DNA of 64,000 bases. Source: Agromyces sp. Leaf222 (GTDB lineage: Bacteria > Actinomycetota > Actinomycetes > Actinomycetales > Microbacteriaceae). Each line of letters starts with the position of its first letter. Position 1 is the first letter of the stretch. A program made the translations under genes and the position numbers. Below, one piece after another: positions 52,742 through 60,725 of the stretch. The notes under the pieces are model-generated. The model saw only the letters and a list, made by a program, of their open reading frames with translations. It was not told where the DNA came from and did no database searches. Where the stretch lies: positions 2,758,323-2,822,322 of the forward strand of contig NZ_LMKQ01000001.1 of NCBI RefSeq assembly GCF_001421565.1. The letters are read 5' to 3'.

Positions 52742-53815
52742 GGAGAGCGCGACGCGCGACTCCGCGAGCGTGAGGCCCGGCGCGGGCTGCTTCCAAAGCT
52801 GTCGCGTGACGACGAGCACCAGCACTGTCGCGGCGAGTAGGATCCAGCCCGGCCAGCCGAGCACGCTCCCCCAGATGCCGGCGCCGTCGGCGAGCGAGTC
52901 GGCGTCGGCGAAGATCAGGAACTGGGTCGTCGCCGTGTTGATCGCCCCGTGCGCGATGACGGCGGGCCAGACCGAGGCCGAGCGCAGGCGCATCCATCCG
53001 ATGACGACGCCGGTGAGCACGCAGAAGGCGACCATGGCGAGCACGCCGAGCAGGTCGGTGCGCTGGTAGTTGTAGCCGAGCAGGATCAGCGGCGCATGCC
53101 AGAGGCCCCAGATCACGCCCGAGGCGAGCAGCGCCCACACCGTGCCGAGCGGTCGCAGCGCCGGCAGCAGCCAGCCGCGCCATCCGATCTCCTCACCGAA
53201 CGCGGCGACGCTGTTGAGCGCGGTGAGGAACGGCAGCGACACGAGGGTCATCACCACGACGACGGATGCATCGATGGGCACCGCCTCGGCACCCGCGGCC
53301 TCGTTCAGTCCGTCGATCACGGCCTGCACGCCACTGAGTCCCACCAGGTCGACGCGGATGATGCCCATCGCGTGCCCGAGCAGCATCGCGAGGAACGGCA
53401 ACGCCGTGAAGAACGCGAACGCGAGCCCGATGAACAGCCAGGTGCGCCCCGCCGGGCGGATCGGCGAGAGGCCGAGCGAGCGCGGGATGCTCGCCGGCCG
53501 CCGCACCCACAGCACGACCACCAGCGTCGCGAGGGCCGGGGTGAACATCATGGCGAGCGCGAGCAGTCCGAAGAGCGGATGCGCGAGCCCCTCGCCCGTG
53601 GTCCAGAGCGGCAGCGCGACGAGCCACGCCCCGACGAACGCGATGACGACAAACACGCCGACGGCGAGCCACGGCACGCGCGTCGGGATGATCGGGGCCG
53701 CTGCGGCGTTCTTGGCGCGCTGGCGGTCGGCGGCCGCGAGCCTGCGCGACGCCGGCGACAGGTCGGGCGCGGGCGGAGGCGCGGCGTTCACGTGGGCTGC
53801 GGCTGGAAGGGTCAT
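52697..53815 (-). CDS. CPBP family intramembrane metalloprotease
   Basis: A 372-residue protein with about eight helices. The ABI/CPBP motifs are present: motif 1 AFGEEIGWRGWLLP (E-E-x3-R), motif 2 IWGLWHAPLIL, motif 3 VIAHGAINT, so it is likely catalytically competent. ATG 53815 follows a coding-poor stretch, and a frame start at 53899 is not supported. Its last residues (LSSPVEEARRPESPVE) come from the REP-like repeat. It probably processes membrane proteins or modifies prenylated substrates, as is known for the family. Confidence 0.9.
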   Translation of the reverse strand: MTLPAAAHVNAAPPPAPDLSPASRRLAAADRQRAKNAAAAPIIPTRVPWLAVGVFVVIAFVGAWLVALPLWTTGEGLAHPLFGLLALAMMFTPALATLVVVLWVRRPASIPRSLGLSPIRPAGRTWLFIGLAFAFFTALPFLAMLLGHAMGIIRVDLVGLSGVQAVIDGLNEAAGAEAVPIDASVVVVMTLVSLPFLTALNSVAAFGEEIGWRGWLLPALRPLGTVWALLASGVIWGLWHAPLILLGYNYQRTDLLGVLAMVAFCVLTGVVIGWMRLRSASVWPAVIAHGAINTATTQFLIFADADSLADGAGIWGSVLGWPGWILLAATVLVLVVTRQLWKQPAPGLTLAESRVALSSPVEEARRPESPVE

Positions 53816-53926
53816 GACTCCATGACAGCGGCTCGCGGCATCCGTTCGCATCAGCCGCGGGGCGGAGATGACCCCGTCGCGCGACGGAGACTGCGCCACG
53901 CCACAAGCCGACGGAGCGCCGCCCGG

Positions 53927-54778
53927 CTACGGCGCGAGCAGGAAGATCGGCGGCCAGCCCGTGTGCGCGTAGACGATGACGGCGAACACGACGGCGTCGA
54001 AGAGCATGTGCACCGTGAACACGTAGCCGAGCGACTTCGTGAGCTTGAACGTGTAGCCCTGGATCAGCGCGAACGGGATCGTGAGCAGCGGCCCCCACGA
54101 CTGGTAGCCGAGCTCCCACAGGAACGACACGAACACGATCGACTGCAGCAGGTTCGCCTGCCACGACGGGAAGTGCCGGCGCAGCAGCACGAACACGGTG
54201 CAGATGAAGAACAGCTCGTCCCAGGTGCCGACCGCGATGACGCCGACGAGCAGGCGCCCGATCTCGTCGGGCTCGGTCACGGTCGGCCAGTTGCGGTAGA
54301 CGCCCGAGGTGATGAAGTAGAACGGCAGGATCAGCCAGCCGGCGAGGGTCACGAAGATGAGGTAGAGCCACTGCGTGCGGTTCCAGCGCCGCCCGGTGCG
54401 CCAGGGGAAGCGGATCGTGCGCTCGCGGTACAGGAACCGCGAGATCAGGAACGGCACGAGCACCGCGAGGCCCAGCACGACGGCGAAGCGCACCATGCCG
54501 GCGTCGCTGAGGTCGGCCTTCATCGACGCCGTCGAGATGATCACCTGGCCGACGGCGATGAGCGCGAGGTCGGCGAGCAGGCGCTCGGTGCGCCCCGAGC
54601 GGTCGCAGAGCCACGCGACCACGAGTCCGACGGCGAGCATCGCGTATCCCGCGATCGGCAGCAGGAACCCGAACAGCAGCACCGCGGCGCCGCACACGAG
54701 CAGCGCCGGCACGAGGGCGATCGGATGCGTCCGCAGCGCGGCGACGTCGGCGGTGTCGGCGACGGTGGTGCGCGGCAT
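53927..54778 (-). CDS. CPBP-like membrane protein with altered motif 1
   Basis: A 283-residue protein with about eight helices. The region GVIAVGTWDELFFICTVFVLLRRH aligns with CPBP motif 1 but has D-E instead of E-E. The later FLWELGYQSWGPLL and VFTVHMLFDAVVF correspond to motifs 2 and 3 with the second motif lacking its usual His. It may be a divergent or inactive relative of the adjacent CPBP gene, which starts 111 bp downstream on the same strand. Confidence 0.75.
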   Translation of the reverse strand: MPRTTVADTADVAALRTHPIALVPALLVCGAAVLLFGFLLPIAGYAMLAVGLVVAWLCDRSGRTERLLADLALIAVGQVIISTASMKADLSDAGMVRFAVVLGLAVLVPFLISRFLYRERTIRFPWRTGRRWNRTQWLYLIFVTLAGWLILPFYFITSGVYRNWPTVTEPDEIGRLLVGVIAVGTWDELFFICTVFVLLRRHFPSWQANLLQSIVFVSFLWELGYQSWGPLLTIPFALIQGYTFKLTKSLGYVFTVHMLFDAVVFAVIVYAHTGWPPIFLLAP

Positions 54779-54787
54779 CCGTCGGCC

Positions 54788-55702
54788 CTACTCGTCGTCG
54801 GCGAGCGCGCCGCGGCGCACGGCCTCGACCCATCGCGTGAGGAAGACCGCGCCGGCCTCGTCGTGGATCAGGTCGCCCGCCGTCAGCACGGGGTAGCCGG
54901 TGGCGGGGATGCCGTCGGCCGGGCGCACGTCGACGTGGCGCACGGACTCACCCCGCTCGTGCAGCCAGTCGGCCATGGCGTAGTCGCCGCGCGAGTCGCC
55001 GACGGTGCGCCAGTGCTGCGGGCGGATGCCGCGCTCCTCGAGGAGTGCGACGGCCCGCTCGGCGCCGAGGTCCTTGCCGAGGCGCACCGATTCGATGTCG
55101 GTGGAGATGATCGTGGGGTCGATGCGCCACTGCACGCGCCCCGCGGCATCCGGTCGCTCACGCCCCTCGCGCACCGTGCCGAACCCGCGTGCCGCGAGCG
55201 CGTCGTGGGCATGGTCGTCGAAGCCCGGCTGCGCCGCGAGGTAGGCATCGGATGCCACGTGCACGTGCTGCTCGACCGACACCATGGCCCGCTTCGTCTC
55301 GTCGAAGAACCCGAACTCGTCGAAGTGGTCGCCGACGTAGTCGCGCATCGCGTCGGAGAACTCGGTCGGCATCGCGAGGTCGAGGTCGACGAAGACCTCG
55401 CCGAGGCCGTTTCGGTCGATCGCCGCCCAGACCGCGCCCTTCTCGCAGATCGCCCAGATCGGGGCGCCCGGCTCGATGCCCGCCGCGAGCATCGGCGGCA
55501 CGACCTGCTCGGCGATGAACGCGTCGGAGCGGCCCGTGTTGAAGATCACGGGGATGCCGGCGTTCGCGAGCGCGGCGAGGTCGCGAGCGATCGACGGGAT
55601 GGCGATCGAGCGCGTCACCGGGCTGGCGATCGGCCCGTCGACGTCGAGCAGGAGTCCGAGCAGCGGGGTCGGGTGCGGGGTCGAGGTCGAGGTCGAGGTC
55701 AC
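54788..55702 (-). CDS. HAD-superfamily hydrolase
   Basis: A 304-residue phosphatase-like protein: LLGLLLDVDGPIASP (motif I; the first Asp is the nucleophile), IPVIFNTGRSDAFIAEQV (motif II Thr), a Lys near VRLGKDLGAERA, and TVGDSRGDYAMADWL (motif IV). The N-terminus is a short Ser/Thr/Pro run. It resembles sucrose-phosphatase-like/COF-type HADs. The substrate is unknown. It sits nine bases before the CPBP-like gene and probably forms an operon with it. Confidence 0.88.
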   Translation of the reverse strand: MTSTSTSTPHPTPLLGLLLDVDGPIASPVTRSIAIPSIARDLAALANAGIPVIFNTGRSDAFIAEQVVPPMLAAGIEPGAPIWAICEKGAVWAAIDRNGLGEVFVDLDLAMPTEFSDAMRDYVGDHFDEFGFFDETKRAMVSVEQHVHVASDAYLAAQPGFDDHAHDALAARGFGTVREGRERPDAAGRVQWRIDPTIISTDIESVRLGKDLGAERAVALLEERGIRPQHWRTVGDSRGDYAMADWLHERGESVRHVDVRPADGIPATGYPVLTAGDLIHDEAGAVFLTRWVEAVRRGALADDE

Positions 55703-55822
55703 CTGTCCAGCCTATGCGGCCGTCGCACCGCACGCCCCGCGGCCGGACGCTGAGCGCCCGACCCTTTCGCGACCCGCGCGCCGTTTCGCCGAGATGTCGC
55801 AGGCAGGTGCGAGCATCGACGC

Positions 55823-56881
55823 ATGCCGACGATCGTTCCGCCCTACCTGCTCGACCGCATCGCCGAGACCGCCGGCGCGCGGTACCCGCTCGCCGCCGAG
55901 GCCGCCCGCAGGGCGCTGCTGCGCGAACCTCCGGCGCACCTCGGGCCGCTGGTCGCGCCCGACCTGCCCGACCTGCCGAGCGCCCTGCCCGATGCGCCGT
56001 CGCAGCCAGACCGACGCATCTCCGACGCCGAGGGGCGCGAGGTGCTGCCCGGGCGCCTCGTGCGCCGCGAGGGCGAGCGTGCGACGGGCGACGAAGCCGT
56101 CGACGACGCCTACGACGGCCTCGGCGACACCCATCGCATGTTCGACCGCGTGTTCTCGCGCGACTCGATCGATGCCCAGGGCATGCCCCTCGAGGCCACC
56201 GTGCACTTCGGCGAGGCGTACGACAACGCCTTCTGGGACGGCGAGCGCATGGTGTTCGGCGACGGCGACGGCGAGATCTTCCGTGGCTTCACCGACTCGC
56301 TGAGCGTCATCGGGCACGAGCTCGCGCACGGCGTCACCGAGCACACCGCGAAGCTGCGCTACCAGGGGCAGTCGGGCGCGCTGAACGAGCACGTCTCCGA
56401 TGCCTTCGGGGCACTCGTCGAGCAGTACGCCCTCGGGCAGGACGCCGAGGCCGCGACCTGGCTCATCGGCGAGGGCATCTTCACCGAGGCGGTGCAGGGT
56501 CGCGCGCTGCGCTCTATGCTCGAACCCGGCACGGCCTACGACGACGACGTGCTCGGCCGCGACCCGCAGCCGGCGCACATGCGCGACTACATCGAGACGG
56601 CCGAAGACAACGGCGGCGTGCACCTGAACTCGGGCATCCCCAATCGCGCGTTCGCGCTCGCCGCACGGCAGCTGGGCGGGTTCGCCTGGGAGCACGTCGG
56701 CCGCATCTGGTACGACACCCTGACGTCGGGTCGGCTCACGCAAGACGCGACGTTCGAGCAGTTCGCCGACGAGACGCTCCGGCAGGCCGGGCTCCGCTTC
56801 GGCGAGGAGTCCCGCGAGGCCGACGCGGTGCGCGAGGGCTGGCAGCAGGTGGGGGTGCTGGCAGCGACCGCACAGGGGTAG
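55823..56881 (+). CDS. protealysin-like M4 metallopeptidase
   Basis: The 352-residue thermolysin-family protease has zinc motif HELAH (H165, E166, H169) and third ligand E189 in NEHVSDAFG. The later HLNSGIPNRAF is the conserved substrate/His region. There is no signal peptide. The short N-terminal part carries PPYLL at 6-10, the motif of the protealysin-type propeptide, so it is a probably intracellular zymogen. The next gene encodes the matching inhibitor. Confidence 0.95.
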   Translation: MPTIVPPYLLDRIAETAGARYPLAAEAARRALLREPPAHLGPLVAPDLPDLPSALPDAPSQPDRRISDAEGREVLPGRLVRREGERATGDEAVDDAYDGLGDTHRMFDRVFSRDSIDAQGMPLEATVHFGEAYDNAFWDGERMVFGDGDGEIFRGFTDSLSVIGHELAHGVTEHTAKLRYQGQSGALNEHVSDAFGALVEQYALGQDAEAATWLIGEGIFTEAVQGRALRSMLEPGTAYDDDVLGRDPQPAHMRDYIETAEDNGGVHLNSGIPNRAFALAARQLGGFAWEHVGRIWYDTLTSGRLTQDATFEQFADETLRQAGLRFGEESREADAVREGWQQVGVLAATAQG

Positions 56882-56891
56882 CCTTCGACGC

Positions 56892-57236
56892 ATGGACGTC
56901 TTCGTGGCCCGCAGCGGTGGCCTTGCCGGCATCCGCCTGACGTGGCATGTGCGGGTCGACGATCAGCCCGATGCCGACGACTGGTTCGTGCTCATCGAGG
57001 AGATCCCGTGGGACGACGTGCCTCCGGCTCCGGCCGAACCCGATCGATTCACCTGGGACATCCGGTGCGAGCCCGCCGACGAGCAGCCGCCCGCGGCGAG
57101 CACCACCACGCAGAAGGCGGCCGAGGTCACCCTCGCCGAGCGTCAGCTCACGGGGCCGTGGCGCCAACTGGTCGACCGGGTTCGCGAGACGACGGAGCCG
57201 AAGCGCGAAGCGCCGCGAGCACCCCGATCGAGATGA
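56892..57236 (+). CDS. emfourin-type inhibitor of protealysin-like peptidase
   Basis: A 114-residue protein starting MDVFVARSGGLAGIRLTWHVRVDD, with PDRFTWDIRC and VTLAERQLTGPWRQLVDRV. This is the emfourin (M4in) pattern SGGxxG...PDxFxYxI. Emfourins are small slow-binding inhibitors encoded next to their M4 target. Here the gene starts ten bases after the peptidase stop, making a protease/inhibitor operon. Its last 89 bp overlap the convergent YhhN gene. Confidence 0.9.
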   Translation: MDVFVARSGGLAGIRLTWHVRVDDQPDADDWFVLIEEIPWDDVPPAPAEPDRFTWDIRCEPADEQPPAASTTTQKAAEVTLAERQLTGPWRQLVDRVRETTEPKREAPRAPRSR

Positions 57237-57834
57237 GCAGCTGCGCCGCGAGGTAGGTGGCCATGACCGTGACGTCGTGCAGCGCGAACTCGTATCCGGG
57301 CAGGAACCTGCCGAGGCCGAGCACCGAGTCCGACGCGACGAAGAGCGCGCCGCCGACCGCCATGATGCGGCCGTGACTCGCGGCGAACGTCGCCATGAGG
57401 CCGAGCACGAGTCCGTACAGCGCGACCGGCACGAGCAGCCCACCGGTGTGCGGGCCGAGCAGCGCGACGAAGCCGACGAACCAGGCCGCGTAGACGAGCG
57501 TCCACAGCGGAGGCCGGCGCCTGCCTCCGGGCGACCGGCGGCCCGGCATCCGCAGGAACACGGTGATGTAGGCGACGTGGGCGAGCAGGAACGCCCCGAG
57601 CCCGACGACGAACATGCCCGGGAACGACAACGCCACGTCGCCGGCCCACGAGAGCCCGATCGCGAGCAGCAGCAGCCATGGCACCCTGAGCGCCGACCGG
57701 CGGGCGGCGAGCACGACGCCCAACGCGAGCAGCGGCATGAGCAGCGCCTTGGTCGCCGTGACCGACCAGTCCGGCCCGGTCTCGAGGAGCAGGAGGTGAA
57801 CGGCGCACAGCACGAGGTAGGGAGTGAACGTCAT
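57148..57834 (-). CDS. YhhN family (lysoplasmalogenase-like) membrane protein
   Basis: A 228-residue, about eight-span protein with the family's two Asp motifs: LSWAGDVALSFPG and FVASDSVLGLGRF. Animal TMEM86B homologues hydrolyse lysoplasmalogens. ATG 57834 is chosen over an upstream frame start at 57975 because the first span follows directly. The C-terminal tail (about 30 residues) overlaps the emfourin gene tail-to-tail by 89 bp. Confidence 0.9.
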   Translation of the reverse strand: MTFTPYLVLCAVHLLLLETGPDWSVTATKALLMPLLALGVVLAARRSALRVPWLLLLAIGLSWAGDVALSFPGMFVVGLGAFLLAHVAYITVFLRMPGRRSPGGRRRPPLWTLVYAAWFVGFVALLGPHTGGLLVPVALYGLVLGLMATFAASHGRIMAVGGALFVASDSVLGLGRFLPGYEFALHDVTVMATYLAAQLLISIGVLAALRASAPSSREPGRPVGATAP

Positions 57835-57977
57835 CGGCACCCGGCGATCGTAGCCGCGCGGATGCCGCACGCCGACCGTTCGGTTCGAGAGCGACACCCG
57901 TTCGGCTCCGCGAGGGCTCGCGATCAGCGCTTTCGCACAAACGCCGCGGAGATCCGCCCCGTCCGGCGCGCGCACGA

Positions 57978-58009
57978 CGAAGGCCGTCGGCGAGCGCCGA
58001 CGGCCTTCG
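57978..58009 (-). terminator. terminator of the FKBP gene
   Basis: A perfect 15-bp stem (CGAAGGCCGTCGGCG with its complement) with a two-base nominal loop (a four- to six-base loop in practice) lies 30 bp after the FKBP stop. Confidence 0.8.
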
Positions 58010-58039
58010 GGTGGTGCGGGTGGTGCGGTGTCGCTCGGC

Positions 58040-58411
58040 TCAGCTCACGCCGAGCAGGTCGATCACGAAGATCAGGGTCTGGCCCGAGAGGCGGTGTCCG
58101 CCGCCGGCGGGACCGTAGGCCTTGTGCGGCGGCACGACGAGCTTGCGGCGACCGCCGACCTTCATGCCGGGGATGCCCTCCTGCCAGCCGGCGATGAGCG
58201 CCTGCAGGGGGAAGTTGACCGACTGGTTGCGGCTCCATGAGGAGTCGAACTCGTCGCCGGTGTCGTACTCGACCCCGAGGTAGTGCACGTCGACCGTGGA
58301 GCCGGGGGTGGCCTCGGCGCCGTCGCCGATGACGATGTCCTCGATGACGAGGTCTGCGGGGGCCGGGCCCTCGGGCGCGTCGATCTCGGGCTTGCTGTTC
58401 GTGTCAGTCAT
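58040..58411 (-). CDS. FKBP-type peptidyl-prolyl cis-trans isomerase
   Basis: A 123-residue single-domain FKBP: LVIEDIVIGDGAEATPGSTVDVHYLGVEYDTGDEFDSSW, FPLQALIAGWQEGIPGMKVGGRRKLVVPPHKAYGP and the C-terminal TLIFVIDLLGV, all diagnostic. It catalyses proline isomerisation in folding. There is no signal peptide, so it is cytosolic. ATG 58411 is the family-typical start. Confidence 0.96.
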   Translation of the reverse strand: MTDTNSKPEIDAPEGPAPADLVIEDIVIGDGAEATPGSTVDVHYLGVEYDTGDEFDSSWSRNQSVNFPLQALIAGWQEGIPGMKVGGRRKLVVPPHKAYGPAGGGHRLSGQTLIFVIDLLGVS

Positions 58412-58598
58412 GCATCCATCCAATCGGAGGCGACGAGTCCGGACAAGCGTCCACCCCCCTCTTGCGCTGACTGCGAACATGTCGCACTCTGGATGCCTGA
58501 GAACTCGTCGCCCCGCAGAGTCGTCGGCATTGCCACACCGCAGGGCGGCGAGTTTCTCTATGTCCGGCTCTGCTGACGGGGCGCCGGCGGCATCCGCG

Positions 58599-59039
58599 TC
58601 ACGACCCCATGAGCCGCGATCTGATCAGGAACCGCACGCCCTCCGGCGCCTCGACCGAGAACCCGCTGCCGCGCCCCTTCACGACGTCGACCGTGAGGTA
58701 GGTGTGCCGCCAGTAGGCGAACTGCTCGGTCGACATCCAGAACGGCACCACGCGCGGCTCGCCCGAGCCGCCGGCATCCACCGCCCCGAGGTCGAGCTCG
58801 CCGAGCAGCACATCGGCGTCGCTCGTGATGAAGTCGCCGGCCGGGTAGCACATGGGCGAACTGCCGTCGCAGCATCCGCCCGACTGGTGGAACATGAGCG
58901 GGCCGTACCTGCCCCACAGCATCACGAGCAGGTCGGATGCCGCGGGCGAGAGTTCGACCCGCGGCATCCGCTCCCCCGCCACCGTGATCGAGGCGACGAT
59001 CCTGCCAAGGGGCTTGAGCCCCGGCGTCTCAGCACTCAT
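58599..59039 (-). CDS. DUF779 protein linked to aldehyde dehydrogenase
   Basis: A 146-residue DUF779 protein: FHQSGGCCDGSSPMCYPAGDF (the conserved Cys-rich motif), then DVLLGEL, FWMSTEQFAYWRHTYLTVDVVKGRGSGFSVEAPEG. The family is regularly found beside AldB-type aldehyde dehydrogenases and is thought to be an accessory factor. It starts 13 bp after the dehydrogenase stop. ATG 59039 is chosen. A GTG at 59042 lies directly in front. Confidence 0.93.
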   Translation of the reverse strand: MSAETPGLKPLGRIVASITVAGERMPRVELSPAASDLLVMLWGRYGPLMFHQSGGCCDGSSPMCYPAGDFITSDADVLLGELDLGAVDAGGSGEPRVVPFWMSTEQFAYWRHTYLTVDVVKGRGSGFSVEAPEGVRFLIRSRLMGS

Positions 59040-59052
59040 CACGGCACCCGGA

Positions 59053-60576
59053 TCAGAAGAACCCGAGCGGGTTCTCGTTGTAGCTGACGAGGAGGTTCTT
59101 CGTCTGCTGGTAGTGGTCGAGCGCGGCCTTGTTGTTCTCGCGGCCGATGCCCGACGACTTGTAGCCGCCGAACGCCGCGCCGGCGGGGTACGCGTGGTAG
59201 TTGTTCACCCAGACGCGACCGGCCTGGATGTCGCGGCCGGCCCGGTACGCCTCGTTGCCGTTGCGGCTCCAGACACCCGCGCCGAGCCCGTAGAGCGTGT
59301 CGTTCGCGATCTCGATGGCGTCGGCGTAGTCGGTGAAGCTCGTCACGGCGACGACCGGGCCGAAGATCTCCTCCTGGAACAGCCGCATGCGGTTCTGGCC
59401 CTCGAAGATCGTGGGCTGCACGTAGTAGCCCTCGCTGAGGTCGCCGCCGAGATGGGCCCGCTCGCCGCCGAGCAGCAGCTTCGCGCCCTCCTGCTTGCCG
59501 ATGTCGATGTAGCTGAGGATCTTCTCGAGCTGGTCGTTCGACGCCTGCGCGCCGACCTGCGTCTCGGTGTCGAGCGGGTTGCCCTGCTTGGCGAGCTTCG
59601 TGCGCTCGATCGCGTCGTCGAGGAACGAGTCGTAGATCGACTTCTGGATGAGCGATCGGCTCGGGCAGGTGCACACCTCGCCCTGGTTGAACGCGAACAG
59701 GCTGAAGCCCTCGAGGGCCTTGTCGTAGAAGGTGTCGCGCTTGTCGGCGACGGACTCGAACACGATGTTCGGGCTCTTGCCGCCGAGCTCCACGGTCGAG
59801 GGGATGATGTTGTTCGACGCGTACTGCAGGATGAGGCGGCCGGTCGTGGTCTCGCCCGTGAACGCGATCTTGCGGATGCGGTTCGACGAGGCGAGCGGCT
59901 TGCCGGCCTCGACGCCGAAGCCGTTCACGACGTTGACGACGCCCGGCGGCAGGATGTCGGCGATGAGCTCCATGAGCACGAGGATCGAGGTCGGCGTCTG
60001 CTCGGCGGGCTTCAGCACGACGGCGTTGCCCGCGGCGAGCGCCGGCGCGAGTTTCCACACGGCCATGAGCAGCGGGAAGTTCCACGGGATGATCTGCCCG
60101 ACCACGCCGAGCGGCTCGTGGAAGTGGTAAGCCACGGTGTCCTCGTCGAGCTGCGTGAAGCTGCCCTCCTGGGCACGGATCAGGCTCGCGAAGTACCGGA
60201 AGTGGTCGCTCGCGAGCGGAAGGTCGGCGTTCAGCGGCTCGCGGATCGACTTGCCGTTGTCCCACGTCTCGGCGACGGCGAGCAGCTCGAGGTTCGCGTC
60301 GATGCGGTCGGCGATCGCGTTCAGCACCTCTGCGCGCTTCGTGGTGCTCGTTCGGCCCCAGGCCGGCGCGGCCTTGTGCGCGGCGTCGAGCGCGGCGTCG
60401 ATGTCGGCTGCCGTGCCGCGGGCGACCTCGGTGAACGGGCGTCCGTTCACGGGCGAGATGTTCTCGAAGTAGGCGCCCTCCTTGGGCTTGACCCACTCGC
60501 CGCCGATGAAGTGCTCGTATCGCGGCTTGAATTCGATCAAAGCGCCGGCAGTGCCCGGCGCGGCGTACACGGTCAT
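59053..60576 (-). CDS. aldehyde dehydrogenase (AldB/ExaC type)
   Basis: A 507-residue NAD(P)-dependent aldehyde dehydrogenase: [34 protein letters not shown] (NAD-binding, catalytic Asn), [22 protein letters not shown] (catalytic Glu) and [11 protein letters not shown] (catalytic Cys). The C-terminus NENPLGFF is typical of the acetaldehyde dehydrogenase branch. GAGGAG precedes the ATG. It is probably induced through the TTGC array upstream by the GAF regulator, to oxidise acetaldehyde or related aldehydes. Confidence 0.96.
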   Translation of the reverse strand: MTVYAAPGTAGALIEFKPRYEHFIGGEWVKPKEGAYFENISPVNGRPFTEVARGTAADIDAALDAAHKAAPAWGRTSTTKRAEVLNAIADRIDANLELLAVAETWDNGKSIREPLNADLPLASDHFRYFASLIRAQEGSFTQLDEDTVAYHFHEPLGVVGQIIPWNFPLLMAVWKLAPALAAGNAVVLKPAEQTPTSILVLMELIADILPPGVVNVVNGFGVEAGKPLASSNRIRKIAFTGETTTGRLILQYASNNIIPSTVELGGKSPNIVFESVADKRDTFYDKALEGFSLFAFNQGEVCTCPSRSLIQKSIYDSFLDDAIERTKLAKQGNPLDTETQVGAQASNDQLEKILSYIDIGKQEGAKLLLGGERAHLGGDLSEGYYVQPTIFEGQNRMRLFQEEIFGPVVAVTSFTDYADAIEIANDTLYGLGAGVWSRNGNEAYRAGRDIQAGRVWVNNYHAYPAGAAFGGYKSSGIGRENNKAALDHYQQTKNLLVSYNENPLGFF

Positions 60577-60654
60577 CGTGTCTCCTCGTGACGTCGTTGT
60601 CGTGCCCGGCGTGGTCGTTCGTGCCGAGTGCGCGTCACGCTACGCGCGCGCCCG

Positions 60655-60694
60655 TTGCGACCGGGTTGCCCGAGGGTTGCAGGTGCGTTGCAAC
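60655..60694. promoter_or_regulatory. four TTGC (GCAAC) motifs at exact 11-bp spacing
   Basis: TTGC begins at 60655, 60666, 60677 and 60688. Read on the minus strand these are four GCAAC/GCAAG-type boxes on one helix face, and the last forms the palindrome GTTGCAAC (60687-60694). It sits about 80-120 bp upstream of the aldehyde dehydrogenase start, as expected of an activator array. Confidence 0.65.
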
Positions 60695-60725
60695 TCCCGT
60701 CGTCGGGCGAGCGGATGCCGCGGGC

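Noticed and set aside
52949..55753. Plus-strand open frame of about 930 codons
   Set aside because: It lies antisense to the CPBP, CPBP-like and HAD genes, with Arg/His/Asp-rich low-complexity translation and no recognisable domain.
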